From Phytomonas francai (lineage: Eukaryota > Euglenozoa > Kinetoplastea > Trypanosomatida > Trypanosomatidae), in assembly GCA_001766655.1 (NCBI GenBank), contig MJCC01000008.1:698337-759732 (forward strand): a DNA stretch of 61,396 nucleotides, written 5' to 3'. Numbering within the stretch: the stretch's first letter is position 1; each line of letters opens with the position of its first letter. The notes beneath the pieces are model-generated. The model ran no database searches and had not been told where the DNA came from. It worked only from the letters and a program-made list of their open reading frames with translations. Positions 20,365-30,330 of this stretch are shown one piece after another. Made by a program: the position numbers and the translations under genes.

Positions 20365-20656
20365 GAGTGAGTCTTGCATATTAGAAATGCTTAGGAGGTT
20401 GATGATTTGTCTAGCTTACTGCGTTGTGTACTTAGCTCTCTTTTTTGCCGCACAATTTTGAAGCAGGGAAGTTTCCAAAGCTTCTCTGCATCTCATAAGA
20501 AGAAATGTCTGTAAAGGATTTCGGAAACAAAAAAAAAACGAACTTTATTTCTAGATGCAACCTGCTATATTATATACAGTTCTGCTTTCATTCACGTTGT
20601 TCAATTTTTAACATTGTGCTAAGCATGAATTCTATGTGTAGGTTCAGAAAGTAATT
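20267..20656. other. Short spacer with (TA)n
   Basis: A (TA)n run of about 31 bases lies at 20333-20363. No gene is seen. T-rich sequence at about 20580-20610 (gttcaatttttaac) is a weak pyrimidine tract for the next gene. Confidence 0.4.
20333..20363. repeat. (TA)n microsatellite
   Basis: A pure TA run, 67 bases after the stop of the NDUFB7-like gene. Confidence 0.9.
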
Positions 20657-23600
20657 ATGGTCTTTAGACTAAGGTGGCAAACGCTGCCTTCGGCAGCGTG
20701 TTCTTTCTTTCGTTTCTCCTCTCCTCGACATGTGATGTATGGGGAGACACGAACTCCGTCCAGGTCCTTTTGCTCAATGAGCTTCCCGCCTGTTTTACGA
20801 CACCCCGTGGTCTTTTGTGATGCCGCAGATGGAATTCAAAGACCCTTAGAAGAGGAGATTGGCGCACGAAAAAGCCGCTTATCGCTGCACTCATTGGATT
20901 CGGGGGAAGCTAATCCGACACAGCGGCGATACTGGAGGCGGCGCTCCTATCACTCGCCCGTATTAAAACGCGACGAGCAAATAAAAGCAAACACTACAAG
21001 TCAAGAAGACTGGCGTGCGGCCGCACTTCTGTTGGGTTCGCATACACCAAGCCTACTGTGGGAGCTGCTTCGCTGTACGGGGACTACGTGGTCGAAGCGT
21101 ACATCAGGATCCAGCACCACACATGTAAAGGGACCGCAATCCTCGTCCGAAACGCGAGTCCGTTTATTCGAGCTCATTGGTCAGATCATGCAGAAATACA
21201 CCGTGCACGGTGAAGCTCATGTTGGCGGCGGCGCTGAGGGGCCCACCGCTCTGTGTGGCGATGCACAAAAGCATTCGCGTTCTTCATCGAGGCCTGCAAA
21301 GGCGGTGCCCGCGGAGGACTCGGGCCAAATCCCCTCGGGGCCCTTCTCGGAGCTTCAGACGTGGCACCTTCTGCGGGTGATGCGGTTCCTCCGGTTTTCC
21401 TGCGCCGACCGCGCCGCCGCGGCGGAGCGGGAAGAACTGCTGTGGTGCGTGGGCCAGCTCGCCCAGAGCCCGCAGGCCTCGCCGGCCCAGGCGGGGTTGG
21501 TTATGTCATGGCTTCTCCACTTCCACGGCGTGGGCGCCACCCTCGCAGACGCGCGACGTTCGTTAGAACGCGGGGTAGGGCTGATCCTTCAGAGCCCGGG
21601 GGCGGCCCCGGCTAACGTGGTCGCTGTGGTGCGAGCCCTACAGGAGGGTATTCATCACCCACCCCCGTCGCCGCCGCTTTCATCCGATCGAGAGGCCGAT
21701 TGCGAGGGAAAGACGGGAAACTCGCCCATCGCGACGCGGTGGCATCCCTTGGTCTCCACTTCACTCGCTAGGGCGTGTCTGCAACGCCTCCTTAAGATGC
21801 TTCAAGGGGAGAAGCAATCGGTGGACGGCAGTGGCGGCGCTTACCGCAACGGAAGAGAAGCAGGGCTATCGCAACTTACCCTGTGGGAGATCTTTCGGTG
21901 CGCCATGTGTCGCTTTCCGCTCCCTCTTGAGAGTGCATCGGGCCCCGCCACCGAGGATTTTGAGGTTTCTAGAGCCGAGTTGGCGCTGCTTGCCATGTCA
22001 TGCCTTAAATACGGCGCCTCCTACACGCAACTGTGCGCGCTGTACGCCTATTTCAAGTCCGAGGATCAAAATCAGAGGGTACTGACCGCACAGGTGATAA
22101 CCAAGTTTTTAGCAAACTGTGAAGCCCTTTTGCCTCCGCCTCTGCTGCTTTCCCTACCCTTCCCGCGATCGCATAAACGATACGCTGCTGCAAGTGCAGG
22201 GAGTCACGATGTCGGGTGCAACCTTCCGTTTCTTTTCGTTGACCATGGCGCCACCGTCTGGGACGCCATGGAGGCCCTCGCGAGTCGCCAGGATGAGGCG
22301 GCGCTGGTGGAGGTGGGTCTTGCCCATGGCTCCGCGGTGCTTTACGCCCTTGGTGGGTGCTCTCAGCTCTCGCCCCCCCACCAGCGATACCCCATCCCCC
22401 GCGAGACGGCGTACTCCGTGTACGCCCGCGTGCAGGCCGGGGAGGTCTCGGAGGCGGTCTCGGCGCTGGGCGCGCTGGGTGAAAGCCGCCCAGAGGGGTG
22501 GGTGAATCTGCCCCCGGTCGTCGCTCAGGCCATCACGGCGGTCGCGCGGCTTGTCGGGGCCAAAGGGTCGCCCGCCGACGTCGCGTCGTTATACCGCGCG
22601 ATCGTCAACTTCCACAACGCCGGCATGGTGGTAGGCCGGTTTGTCGAAGAGGTCCTCGCCGGCGTGTGCGACCGCATCCGCGCGACCTATCTGAACCCGC
22701 CCATCCCGGCGGACGACCGGGGCGAGGGCCTCGCGCCGGAGCCCGCCCCGCGCGTGGTTGTGGGGCTCGTCCTCCCTGTGGTGCGCGCCGCGGTCGCGTA
22801 CCTCGGCGACGACGCGAACGGCGACACGATTCTGCAGCTCCTCGAGGAGGCCGTTGCGGCGCGGGGGATGGCGGTGCCGCTCTGCACGGCCCTTTTGTCC
22901 GCCCTCGCGGGGGCGCCGGGGCTGGCGGTGCGCGAGCTCGCGGGCCGCGTCGAGGCGGACACGCACGGGGTGTCCTTCCTGCACTACCACGCCCTCTGCT
23001 CCGCGCGCGACCGCGGGGATCGCATGACGGTCGAGCACCTCTGCGCCGTCTGGGGCGTCGCGAGCGCGCCGGTGCTCGAGCGCCAGGCCCACCTCCGCGC
23101 GGCGGCGAGCCTCTGGCGGTGCGCGGTCTGCGGCCGGCCGAACAGCGAGCGGTACAACTACTGCCTCTGCTCGGCCCTCCGGAACGGGTTCGTGGTGTGC
23201 GCGGGGTGCGGCTACGCCCAGGACGAGCGCTGGCCCGCTTGCCAGAGCTGCGGGGGGGCGATCGGCAGGGCAACCATCGCGGCCGCGGTCCCGCGGAAGG
23301 CGTGGTGGTGCCCGCACTGCCGCGCGCACAACCCCGCGCGGCAGGTACTCGCGTGCTTCCGCTGCACCAGGCTCTGCGGGCCGCTGCTTCGAGCACGCCC
23401 GGTAAGGGCCCCCGACGGTGAAAAAGCCGCGCCCTGCCCCCCACGCGAGCGCTTTTGCGGCTGCGAGAGCTCCGCCGAGACCACGCACTACGCCCACTGT
23501 GTGGGGCACTGCCAACGCTGTGGGGTGATCAAGATGGCGCACGCGGCCCAGCGCGGCTCCCGGTGGCGCTGCGAGGGCTGCAAGAAGACGTGGAGCTCCC

Positions 23601-24172
23601 TCCAGCGGGCGTGCCCGCGATGCCCTCAAGTCGACTGCCTGCCCGCTGCCGTGCAGACGAGCCTGCTCGACGACGCGAGCGGCCCCCCTCTCGCAGTGAC
23701 GAGCGACGCCGCGCCCGCGCCGCAAGACGACCCCCGCGAGGATTCGACAAAATACGTCGTGGAGGACGCTGCTGCCTCTCCCGCTCCGCGAGGCGGCCCT
23801 GAAACGTGCTTGAACTCGCCGGAGGTCGGCCTCGATGATTCGGATCCCCTCGGCGAGGAGGCCTCTTCGGGGCGGAGACGGCAGCCGTGCGGCTTTTGCG
23901 CTTTTGGCCTGCCAGGGCGCAGCCGCAGTGTGGTTTGCCCGCGATGCGGAGCCTACATCGCCCCCACGGCCACAGACCAAGCAGGCGATGACGGCACCGC
24001 GTCCGCACTGCAGAACTTTGCCGCTCTGCGAAAGGTCCTGGCTGGGGCGGCGACCAGCCCCATCGCGGGAAAGGATTCGACCCAAGACGGCCCTCGCGCG
24101 GCGAATTTAAGCCCCGCGTCGGCCAAACTACAGCGGGTGGTTTCGACGCTCGAGGCCTCGCTCGACGACTAG
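20657..24172 (+). CDS. Large multi-zinc-finger protein (RanBP2-like fingers), probably mitochondrial
   Basis: The 1171-residue protein begins with a basic, Ser/Phe-rich, acid-free leader (MVFRLRWQTLPSAACSFFRF), typical of mitochondrial import. Residues about 110-810 are predicted helical and possibly repeat-like. A zinc-binding region follows. At about 819 there is W-x-C-x2-C-x3-N-x6-C-x-C (WRCAVCGRPN). At about 848 there are CAGC and CQSC pairs. At about 882 there is WWCPHCRAHN with a later CFRC. At 951-989 there are CQRC, WRCEGCKKTW and CPRC. At about 1078 there are CGFC and CPRC. The W-C-C-N-C-C spacing is that of RanBP2-type fingers, which often bind single-stranded RNA. Mitochondrial RNA processing, editing or ribosome assembly is therefore plausible, but I do not recognise the exact protein. 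Codons 600-1000 are extremely GC-rich, giving long shadow frames. A decayed zinc-finger gene lies just downstream. Confidence 0.75.
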   Translation: MVFRLRWQTLPSAACSFFRFSSPRHVMYGETRTPSRSFCSMSFPPVLRHPVVFCDAADGIQRPLEEEIGARKSRLSLHSLDSGEANPTQRRYWRRRSYHSPVLKRDEQIKANTTSQEDWRAAALLLGSHTPSLLWELLRCTGTTWSKRTSGSSTTHVKGPQSSSETRVRLFELIGQIMQKYTVHGEAHVGGGAEGPTALCGDAQKHSRSSSRPAKAVPAEDSGQIPSGPFSELQTWHLLRVMRFLRFSCADRAAAAEREELLWCVGQLAQSPQASPAQAGLVMSWLLHFHGVGATLADARRSLERGVGLILQSPGAAPANVVAVVRALQEGIHHPPPSPPLSSDREADCEGKTGNSPIATRWHPLVSTSLARACLQRLLKMLQGEKQSVDGSGGAYRNGREAGLSQLTLWEIFRCAMCRFPLPLESASGPATEDFEVSRAELALLAMSCLKYGASYTQLCALYAYFKSEDQNQRVLTAQVITKFLANCEALLPPPLLLSLPFPRSHKRYAAASAGSHDVGCNLPFLFVDHGATVWDAMEALASRQDEAALVEVGLAHGSAVLYALGGCSQLSPPHQRYPIPRETAYSVYARVQAGEVSEAVSALGALGESRPEGWVNLPPVVAQAITAVARLVGAKGSPADVASLYRAIVNFHNAGMVVGRFVEEVLAGVCDRIRATYLNPPIPADDRGEGLAPEPAPRVVVGLVLPVVRAAVAYLGDDANGDTILQLLEEAVAARGMAVPLCTALLSALAGAPGLAVRELAGRVEADTHGVSFLHYHALCSARDRGDRMTVEHLCAVWGVASAPVLERQAHLRAAASLWRCAVCGRPNSERYNYCLCSALRNGFVVCAGCGYAQDERWPACQSCGGAIGRATIAAAVPRKAWWCPHCRAHNPARQVLACFRCTRLCGPLLRARPVRAPDGEKAAPCPPRERFCGCESSAETTHYAHCVGHCQRCGVIKMAHAAQRGSRWRCEGCKKTWSSLQRACPRCPQVDCLPAAVQTSLLDDASGPPLAVTSDAAPAPQDDPREDSTKYVVEDAAASPAPRGGPETCLNSPEVGLDDSDPLGEEASSGRRRQPCGFCAFGLPGRSRSVVCPRCGAYIAPTATDQAGDDGTASALQNFAALRKVLAGAATSPIAGKDSTQDGPRAANLSPASAKLQRVVSTLEASLDD

Positions 24173-24197
24173 TGCAGATCCTCCGAGCACGCGCTTC

Positions 24198-25008
24198 ATG
24201 AGCACGCCCTCCGTGCAGTCCGATCCGGGGGTGGGTGAGGATCTAAAGACGCTATTCCACGTCTGGGAGAGACTCTACGTGCGGCAGAGCCTTGCCCACC
24301 GAGCGGCGACTCTCCACAAGCAGTTCCAACCCGTCGCCGATCGACAATAGGGGCTGCCGGGGACGACCTACGTCACCCCGGAGGAGGTCTGCCATGGGTG
24401 CCTCCGGGGGGACCCTCTCAGAAGCGTTGTTTTTATCACTCAGAGCAGTGGGTCTGTGAGGCCGGCGTCAATAAGGGCATAGGACGTTACCCCTGTGTGC
24501 AGGAGCCACTACCCTCGGAATGTTGGGAATGCCCACAATGCCAATGTGCGAACATTGAGACGTACTGCATTCACTGCAAACGTGCAGGGCCCTCTGAAAT
24601 GATCCCCAACATCCGGATCTCGCCTGTCAGTAATGACGAGGCGGAAAGGGAGGAGATACGTGGCGGATTTAACGGAGACGGCGCGACGAAAGGATCGCCG
24701 GCGACAGCAGGGTCCTAATGCATGCTGTTCTACCCGTTCAAATGCACACACTGTGGCGTAGTGTGCATCAATCCCTGATGCCCACTATGTCACGGCCACC
24801 TCTCAGACGAATAGTAAATAGCATCATTGGGAAAATCAAGAAGTAGGAGCGGCATCCTCGCGAGTCGGAAATAGTGGTGACGCACTGTCCACAGGATTAT
24901 CCAGGGGTGGATGAAGATCCAATGCGGCAAGTGCTCCTCTTCGAGAGCTGCTCAACGCGTAAGGTGGTTGATCATGGCGATGAAGAGCCAACGTGTACTC
25001 CGTGAGGT
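24198..25008 (+). pseudogene. Decayed RanBP2-type zinc-finger gene
   Basis: A 50-codon open start at 24198 (MSTPSVQSDPG) stops at 24348. After the stop the same frame still reads VTPEEVCHGC and then breaks. A second frame (24398-24718) carries a perfect RanBP2 finger, WECPQCQCANIETYC followed by CKRAGP. Beyond its stop the same frame continues KCTHCGVVC and CPLCHGH, broken by another stop. In-frame traces such as VDEDPMRQVLLFESC continue to about 25008. The scattered CxxC pairs spread over frames and stops say that this was once a zinc-finger protein, probably a relative of the intact gene upstream. The finger itself is undamaged, so a short functional product from 24398 cannot be excluded. 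Confidence 0.55.
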
Positions 25009-25275
25009 GTGAAGGGGGGAGGAGAGATATTTTTTATCCTTCAGGTGATCTTGAAACTCCTCTGCATAGTACTCTCCACTCCCTGCCTAATGGTGTGGGC
25101 TGATTTATGTTCTTATCGCTTTCTTATTATGTTTATCAAGCGGAAAATATTGTCCGCTGAAATACCGAGCCTCCTACTACTGCTCACGTCGAATGAATAA
25201 AAAAGCGAATTTGTCTAGCTTCTTTATCTCCTTCTTTGTCCCTTTTTAGATATAGATATAGATGCGTTTCTGTAG

Positions 25276-25295
25276 TCTCGTTCCTTGCTCCACAG
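25276..25295 (+). promoter_or_regulatory. Predicted trans-splice acceptor
   Basis: The pyrimidine-rich stretch tagtctcgttccttgctccacag ends in CAG at 25293-25295, five bases before the ATG at 25300. This would give a very short 5' UTR beyond the spliced leader. Confidence 0.45.
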
Positions 25296-25299
25296 TTTG

Positions 25300-25920
25300 A
25301 TGCCTGTATTTCATGATGCACCTCCCAATAGGAATGCAGCCTGCCGCGTGGCCAGTCTGCTGCGTGGAAAACCTTCCATAGAAGAAGTGAACGCGTCCTC
25401 TCTTCACAATAAAGTGTCTGAGATCGAAAACTTTTTAGCATCTGCAGCTCTTTCACCCCCGGTAATAATGGAACAAGAGCCCTCTGAGCATAGTTCTTCG
25501 CCTGCCAAAGAGATCGTCACCACGGGGATGTATGGTCACAATGATGATAATGCACGTGTAGTGGAGCTGAGCGTCGTAGCCGGCGTTTTCGAAGAGAGGC
25601 TCCCTCTGGTGAGAAGCCGAGATGGCCTTCTTCTACCCGGTGAGGATACCGAGCTCGAACTTCAGTGCCGCCGTGTAGACGAATCGAAGGCCCTGCTAAA
25701 TCTGTTGGGGGCTTTAGCACCCTCGCACACAGCATCTTCAAATGTATCTTTCGTCGAGGAAGCTCATAGGCCTTGTGAAAGTGAACTGAAGCAGTCTACC
25801 AAGCAGGCATGCAATAATGACAGTACCAGTGACGCCGTGGTTGTCATGGATGCGGATGAATTAGATGCAGAAGAAACTACCAGCGATAGTAGCACGGATT
25901 CACGGTTCTTGGAGCAGTAA
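25300..25920 (+). CDS. Acidic, low-complexity hypothetical protein
   Basis: The 206-residue protein starts MPVFHDAPPNRN at the first ATG after a good acceptor-like AG; the frame extends five codons further only with TTG. It is rich in Ser, Glu, Asp and Ala. A possible helix lies at residues 30-50 (IEEVNASSLHNKVSEIENFL), and the tail is acidic and Ser/Thr-rich (DADELDAEETTSDSSTDS) and probably disordered. I see no signal peptide, membrane helix or known domain. The balanced codon use and the spacing from its neighbours support a real gene. Function unknown. Confidence 0.5.
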   Translation: MPVFHDAPPNRNAACRVASLLRGKPSIEEVNASSLHNKVSEIENFLASAALSPPVIMEQEPSEHSSSPAKEIVTTGMYGHNDDNARVVELSVVAGVFEERLPLVRSRDGLLLPGEDTELELQCRRVDESKALLNLLGALAPSHTASSNVSFVEEAHRPCESELKQSTKQACNNDSTSDAVVVMDADELDAEETTSDSSTDSRFLEQ

Positions 25921-26265
25921 GCACTCCCTATGGGGAAAGTGCTATGAAAATCATCTGTGTGGAAGTGCAGTGGTGATCACAGAAAACAACTAAAAACAAA
26001 GAGGAACTGCTGGGTAATTCAAAAGTAATTCACGTAAGCATTAATGAATTACGTAATGGACATTAAACGCGTATAATAATATCGGGAGGGGAGGGGGGAG
26101 GATGTCTAAAAAAATTATCGGCATGAGAATTACGTATTGGGATATCGAATTGTGTATGGTATTGTTATTTCTCTTTCACAACTATTTCCATCTTGTTTTA
26201 TATCAAGCTCTCACGTTCTAATTCCACAGGGGTGTACTTATGCGTAGTGGTTGAAGAAGTAAGAA
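25921..26265. other. Spacer with acceptor-like sequence
   Basis: The spacer is AT-rich. A pyrimidine-rich stretch (ttatttctctttcacaac, then aagctctcacgttctaattccacag) ends with a CAG at about 26227-26229, 37 bases before the ATG at 26266. A polypurine patch (gggaggggaggggggagg) lies near 26085-26103. Confidence 0.45.
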
Positions 26266-27543
26266 ATGCTCTTTTCAAATGAGTATCACACCTACAGCAG
26301 TAAAGGTTCCGATTCCGTGTGCAGTTCATCCGAGGCTCCTTCACTTTACAGTATTCACCATGAAGCCTCCCACCGCCTCCTCCGTCTCGGTTGGGTTGTG
26401 CACTGGGGTCTCATAACAGAAAACAACGCGAGTGATGTGGAAAACACGTTGAGACAAGTCCAAACGACGAAAAGTTCGAATTCACCTTGTGTGGATTCTG
26501 TGAAAAGAGCTGAGAGACAACAGTCTGGCAAACACTACACAAAGAAGTACGCCGAAAAAACTCTGAAAGGGTATTGTTTCCTCTGCTCAAACGAAAAGAC
26601 GGAAAGGGTTGTCTCTCGCTTATCAAGGGCTCAAAAACGCAAAGGATCATTCCATGAGCCGGTGCCACTGTCAGACCAGCTAGAGAATGCAGATATGGTG
26701 AATGAAAAAAACCTTTTTTCATCCTTCCTATCGCTTTTGCTCCCACACGAGAGGCTCGAGTATACGGAATACATGGCACATCTGCATATTCGCAACTGCT
26801 GGACCTCCTTCCATCAATACGCCCAGCTGCCCTTCCCTCCTCTAAATGGTATGCCTTTATACAAGAGCCAAAGCACCCTCCTCTCCACATCAGAAATGCA
26901 TAGCGGTGATGCTCCGCTGAAAGACGACACGGCGGCTGCGCTGACGAGTGCTCCTCCGGTCATCAGCTCTTTTTTTGTACCCGCATGGGGGACCCTTGAG
27001 GAAGTGCCCGAGGCTGAAGTGGCGAAGTTGCTTACCATTCCCTATTTTCCGCCCCGTCTTAAGGACACCAAATCACCACTCTCCCTCCCCGCGCGGGTTT
27101 TTCTTTATCAAAGGCGCTGTGAACCGCCACTTTTGCAGAGTACCACGATGGGGAAAACATCTGAGAAAACAGTGGCGTTATGCGCCTGCGATGTCTATTT
27201 GATCTTTTTTAACAACCGGAGCACGCCCCCAGAACTTTCACATCGCCTTACCGTGTGGTGCAGAGCGACGTGGAGCACCCGAACCCTACAGTCGTTTCCT
27301 CTCGCATGCCAAGATGCCACTACTATGGCTTCCAATGCTTCAAACGAGGAGCTTTTTTTAATCTCGCACGGCTTGCCTGAATATTTCCGGCTAGGGGCGA
27401 TTTTTGGATGGATTTACGGTTGGCAACTCTGTTATTCTTCGCGTGGGCCTCAAATGCGCTCGGTTACATGGCTTCGGCTCTTCAATCTGAATGCCATGAT
27501 GGCTGTACGGCAGCACGTGAATAAACAGAGATATTATTGGTAA
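26266..27543 (+). CDS. Conserved-looking hypothetical protein, 425 residues
   Basis: The start is the ATG at 26266, just after a good acceptor. The N-terminal third is Ser/His-rich (SVCSSSEAPSLYSIHHEASH). A CFLC pair in GYCFLCSNEK near residue 105 is followed by a basic stretch (SRLSRAQKRKGS). A helical region (about residues 150-195) contains LLLPHERLEYTEYMAHLH. The C-terminus is the most structured part, with many aromatic residues: FRLGAIFGWIYGWQL, then VTWLRLFNLNAMMAVRQHV. That last segment looks like a globular core, not a membrane anchor. No domain is recognised and there is no signal peptide. Codon use is mixed, like most genes in the window. Confidence 0.6.
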   Translation: MLFSNEYHTYSSKGSDSVCSSSEAPSLYSIHHEASHRLLRLGWVVHWGLITENNASDVENTLRQVQTTKSSNSPCVDSVKRAERQQSGKHYTKKYAEKTLKGYCFLCSNEKTERVVSRLSRAQKRKGSFHEPVPLSDQLENADMVNEKNLFSSFLSLLLPHERLEYTEYMAHLHIRNCWTSFHQYAQLPFPPLNGMPLYKSQSTLLSTSEMHSGDAPLKDDTAAALTSAPPVISSFFVPAWGTLEEVPEAEVAKLLTIPYFPPRLKDTKSPLSLPARVFLYQRRCEPPLLQSTTMGKTSEKTVALCACDVYLIFFNNRSTPPELSHRLTVWCRATWSTRTLQSFPLACQDATTMASNASNEELFLISHGLPEYFRLGAIFGWIYGWQLCYSSRGPQMRSVTWLRLFNLNAMMAVRQHVNKQRYYW

Positions 27544-28514
27544 TTTACCATATCGGGTAATTTAAAATAATAGCCTCCGGTCGTTAAACAGATAATTCTT
27601 CAAATGCTGTTGTGCTCTCAGCTGCATAAGGACTTGTCTTCTTCAGAAACCTTTCGCTTGTTTGTGCGCGTTCATTTATGCAAAAAGGGCACTACTCGCT
27701 CGAGCAAACACAAAAAAAAAAACTATAAACCTTTGACGGAATAGCGTTATTTATCCAGAAAACGACATTTCTACAATAACTTCCTTACCGTCAAAAGCGT
27801 TCCCCTCCCACTCCTCTCTGATCAACCTTAACGTCCGTCTCATGACAAAATGAATTGGATGTATTGCATTTAGCGGAACCGTTTAAAATAGATAGGATGA
27901 TAGGCGTTCCTAAATGCCAGTATCCAAATGCAACCTTGCATAATCCACGGTTCCTAGTCTGGCATCACGTCGAGGCTCATTCAAATCCTCTCAGTGTTCT
28001 TCTCAACAGTTCGCTTTCCACGGCCTGCGGTTATTTTCAATGTAGGAGCTGCGGTATAGTAATATATTGCTGTTACAGGAGCCATATAATCCCCACTAAT
28101 GATGAGAACAAAGAACTTTCAGAAGAGGGAAGGCGCTGTGGTGACGTTTGGTAAGTTTAAGGAGGAAGGATGGAGTGTGATGGACACCTCCGTGTGCGAA
28201 AGGTTTGGATTATGGGTATCTGACAGTACTGTGCTCAGCAGACCTTTTACTCAAAGATGAATGTATACATAGATATTAGGTGCAGCATGCATTTTTACAC
28301 ACATTTGCGGCGTGAGAACGCTTTTAAAAAATCACTAATAAATGGGGAAACGTTGCAAAAAGAGTCCCCCTCCCATACGCATCGTTGGAACTAAAAGACT
28401 GCGTCACTGCATCCTTCTCGCTCCTCCCTCTTTTTTGTGAAAAATAAAACAATGGTAAAGTCGATACGCTTAACTCACTATTCAAATCTACAGCCAAACA
28501 CATCCACTACTAAA
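27544..28514. other. Spacer upstream of the peroxiredoxin gene
   Basis: A 99-codon frame at 27855-28154 lacks a good start and recognisable content. Pyrimidine-rich sequence at 28410-28435 (catccttctcgctcctccct and ttttttg) is the likely splicing signal, with an acceptor AG in CAG at about 28490-28492. Confidence 0.45.
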
Positions 28515-29114
28515 ATGTCGATTGGTAACGCAAAGCTGAACCACCCCGCGCCCGAGTTCAATGAGGTGGCATTGATGCCGAACGGCACCTTCCAGAAGAT
28601 CAAGCTGAGCTCCTACAAGGGCAAGTGGGTGGTGCTTTTCTTCTACCCGATGGACTTCACCTTTGTGTGCCCGACGGAGATCTGCCAGTTCTCTGACTCC
28701 TTCGCGGAGTTCAAGGAGCTCAATTGCGAGGTGATCGCGTGCAGCATGGACAACGAGTACTCCCACCTGGCGTGGGTGAACACTGAGCGCAAGAAGGGCG
28801 GCCTCGGCGCGGTCACCTTCCCCATCCTCGCCGACAAGACGAAGTCTATCATGACGGACTACGGTGTGCTCAAGGAGGACCAAGGCATCTCCTACCGCGG
28901 TGTCTTCATTATCGACCCCAACGGCAACCTCCGCCAATTCACCGTAAACGACAACCCCGTCGGCCGCAGCGTGGATGAGGTGCTGCGTCTCGTGAAGGCC
29001 TTCCAATTCGTGGAGAAGCACGGCGAAGTATGCCCAGCGAACTGGAAGCCCGGGGCAAAGACGATGAAGCCCAACACGAAGGACGCCATCGAGGGGTACT
29101 TCAGCAAGCACTAA
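28515..29114 (+). CDS. Typical 2-Cys peroxiredoxin (cytosolic tryparedoxin peroxidase)
   Basis: The 199-residue protein is the length expected of trypanosomatid cytosolic tryparedoxin peroxidase. The peroxidatic cysteine is Cys52 in DFTFVCPTE and the resolving cysteine is Cys173 in [11 protein letters not shown]. The catalytic Thr49 precedes Cys52. The conserved [12 protein letters not shown] block and the C-terminal GYFSKH tail (the YF of over-oxidation-sensitive 2-Cys enzymes) are present. It reduces hydroperoxides and peroxynitrite with electrons from trypanothione through tryparedoxin. An in-frame ATG at 28452 would add 21 residues, but a CAG acceptor candidate at about 28490 lies between the two ATGs, so I chose 28515. 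The gene has strong third-position C/G preference typical of highly expressed genes. This enzyme is often tandemly repeated, but there is one copy here. Confidence 0.97.
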   Translation: MSIGNAKLNHPAPEFNEVALMPNGTFQKIKLSSYKGKWVVLFFYPMDFTFVCPTEICQFSDSFAEFKELNCEVIACSMDNEYSHLAWVNTERKKGGLGAVTFPILADKTKSIMTDYGVLKEDQGISYRGVFIIDPNGNLRQFTVNDNPVGRSVDEVLRLVKAFQFVEKHGEVCPANWKPGAKTMKPNTKDAIEGYFSKH

Positions 29115-30330
29115 ATATATGTAATGGTGATAAAAGGTGAAAGAGGTGTCGAAGAGCTTATGACGCGTGCCCACACAGGCAATATCCCTATATGACAGCT
29201 CGCTTCGCTCCTCGGTAAAGATACCTGAGACCACCATTAATATTTTCCGTGGAAAAAAATTTCAGTGTTAGCTAAATATAATCTTACCTTTTTTATTTTA
29301 TATATTTGCTCCCATAATTGCTACTATTGGTACTAGTATTATATTTAATTTTATTATTGGAGACTGGAAAGTATGACTCGACTTCCTCAAGTATTACATA
29401 TGCCGCACCACGGCGTGATAAATTGGATCTAGCATCTCGTTTCCACTCCCGGTCCCTGAAACATAGGAAATAAAAACTAAGAAGTAATGGGAAAAAAAAA
29501 GATACTTTTTATTTAAAATGAATGATGAAACTTTTTTGATTTCCCTCGAAGCAGTGAGCATGGAGAACTTTTCGAATATAAACATGGTAAAGAAGAATGT
29601 AGCTAAATATCCCCCCCCCCTCTCCCGACTTCTCTTCATTATTGTTCTTCATTCACACCCTCCACTAGCCATGCCCACACATACACCATTCCCTCTCCGC
29701 CTCCTCTAAAGGGAAGCAAGGCATGAATAGTCTGCGCTGTGCGGGTTGAGTTGGTGTATGGCTGGTACGTTTGTCCGTCCACACCTGCTGTCACGCACAC
29801 TCATTAAACCCCCACCCCACCTCCAAGGAGATGTATCTCCTCAAGGTCGCGCTTCATTTACGCTGTGTAATGGCTTTAATGTGTGCCTAATTATTATAAT
29901 CTGTTTAATTATTTCCTTGTGAACGTGCTCAGGACGCTTGGGTGCCGCGCCATGCGCAGCGCATCGGCTATAAAATGTTCATACGATTTATTTTTCAGCT
30001 AAAGGTATCTGATCCTTTGCTGCACCATGGTCATACTTCTTGACACAGTGGATTTCGGGAAACACTTCACTGTTGCATCTTTCCATTTTTGGGCTTAAAT
30101 GTCAAAATGACCTTGCCAAAACAACATCCGAACGAGTAAAGAATATAGATATTGTATATTATGAGTCTGAAACGCTAATAAAATAACTGACACAGAAACA
30201 CACATGAACAAAATGAAAAAGGTAAATAGTTTTTGCACATGGTTACAGCCCTTTCGTTGTCATACATTGTAGGACCCTTCTTAGCATCTACATTATTTAA
30301 TCACATTTAATCTACCTTTTAAGAAATACT
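29115..30330. other. 1.2-kb spacer
   Basis: The spacer is AT-rich, with a C-run near 29611-29620 followed by tctcccgacttctcttcatt, and another pyrimidine patch at about 29640-29705. No coding frame or RNA gene is supported. Confidence 0.4.

Noticed and set aside
22589..24085. 498-codon ORF on the - strand
   Set aside because: It is a shadow of the zinc-finger gene in its GC-rich part and lacks any recognisable motif.
27855..28154. 99-codon ORF
   Set aside because: It has no ATG at its open start and no recognisable content, and lies in the upstream region of the peroxiredoxin gene.
28452..28514. N-terminal extension of the peroxiredoxin from ATG 28452
   Set aside because: A CAG acceptor candidate lies between the two ATGs. 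The shorter form has the exact family length, with Cys52 and Cys173 in their usual places.
28488..29237. 249-codon ORF on the - strand
   Set aside because: It is the antisense of the peroxiredoxin gene, caused by its strong codon bias.
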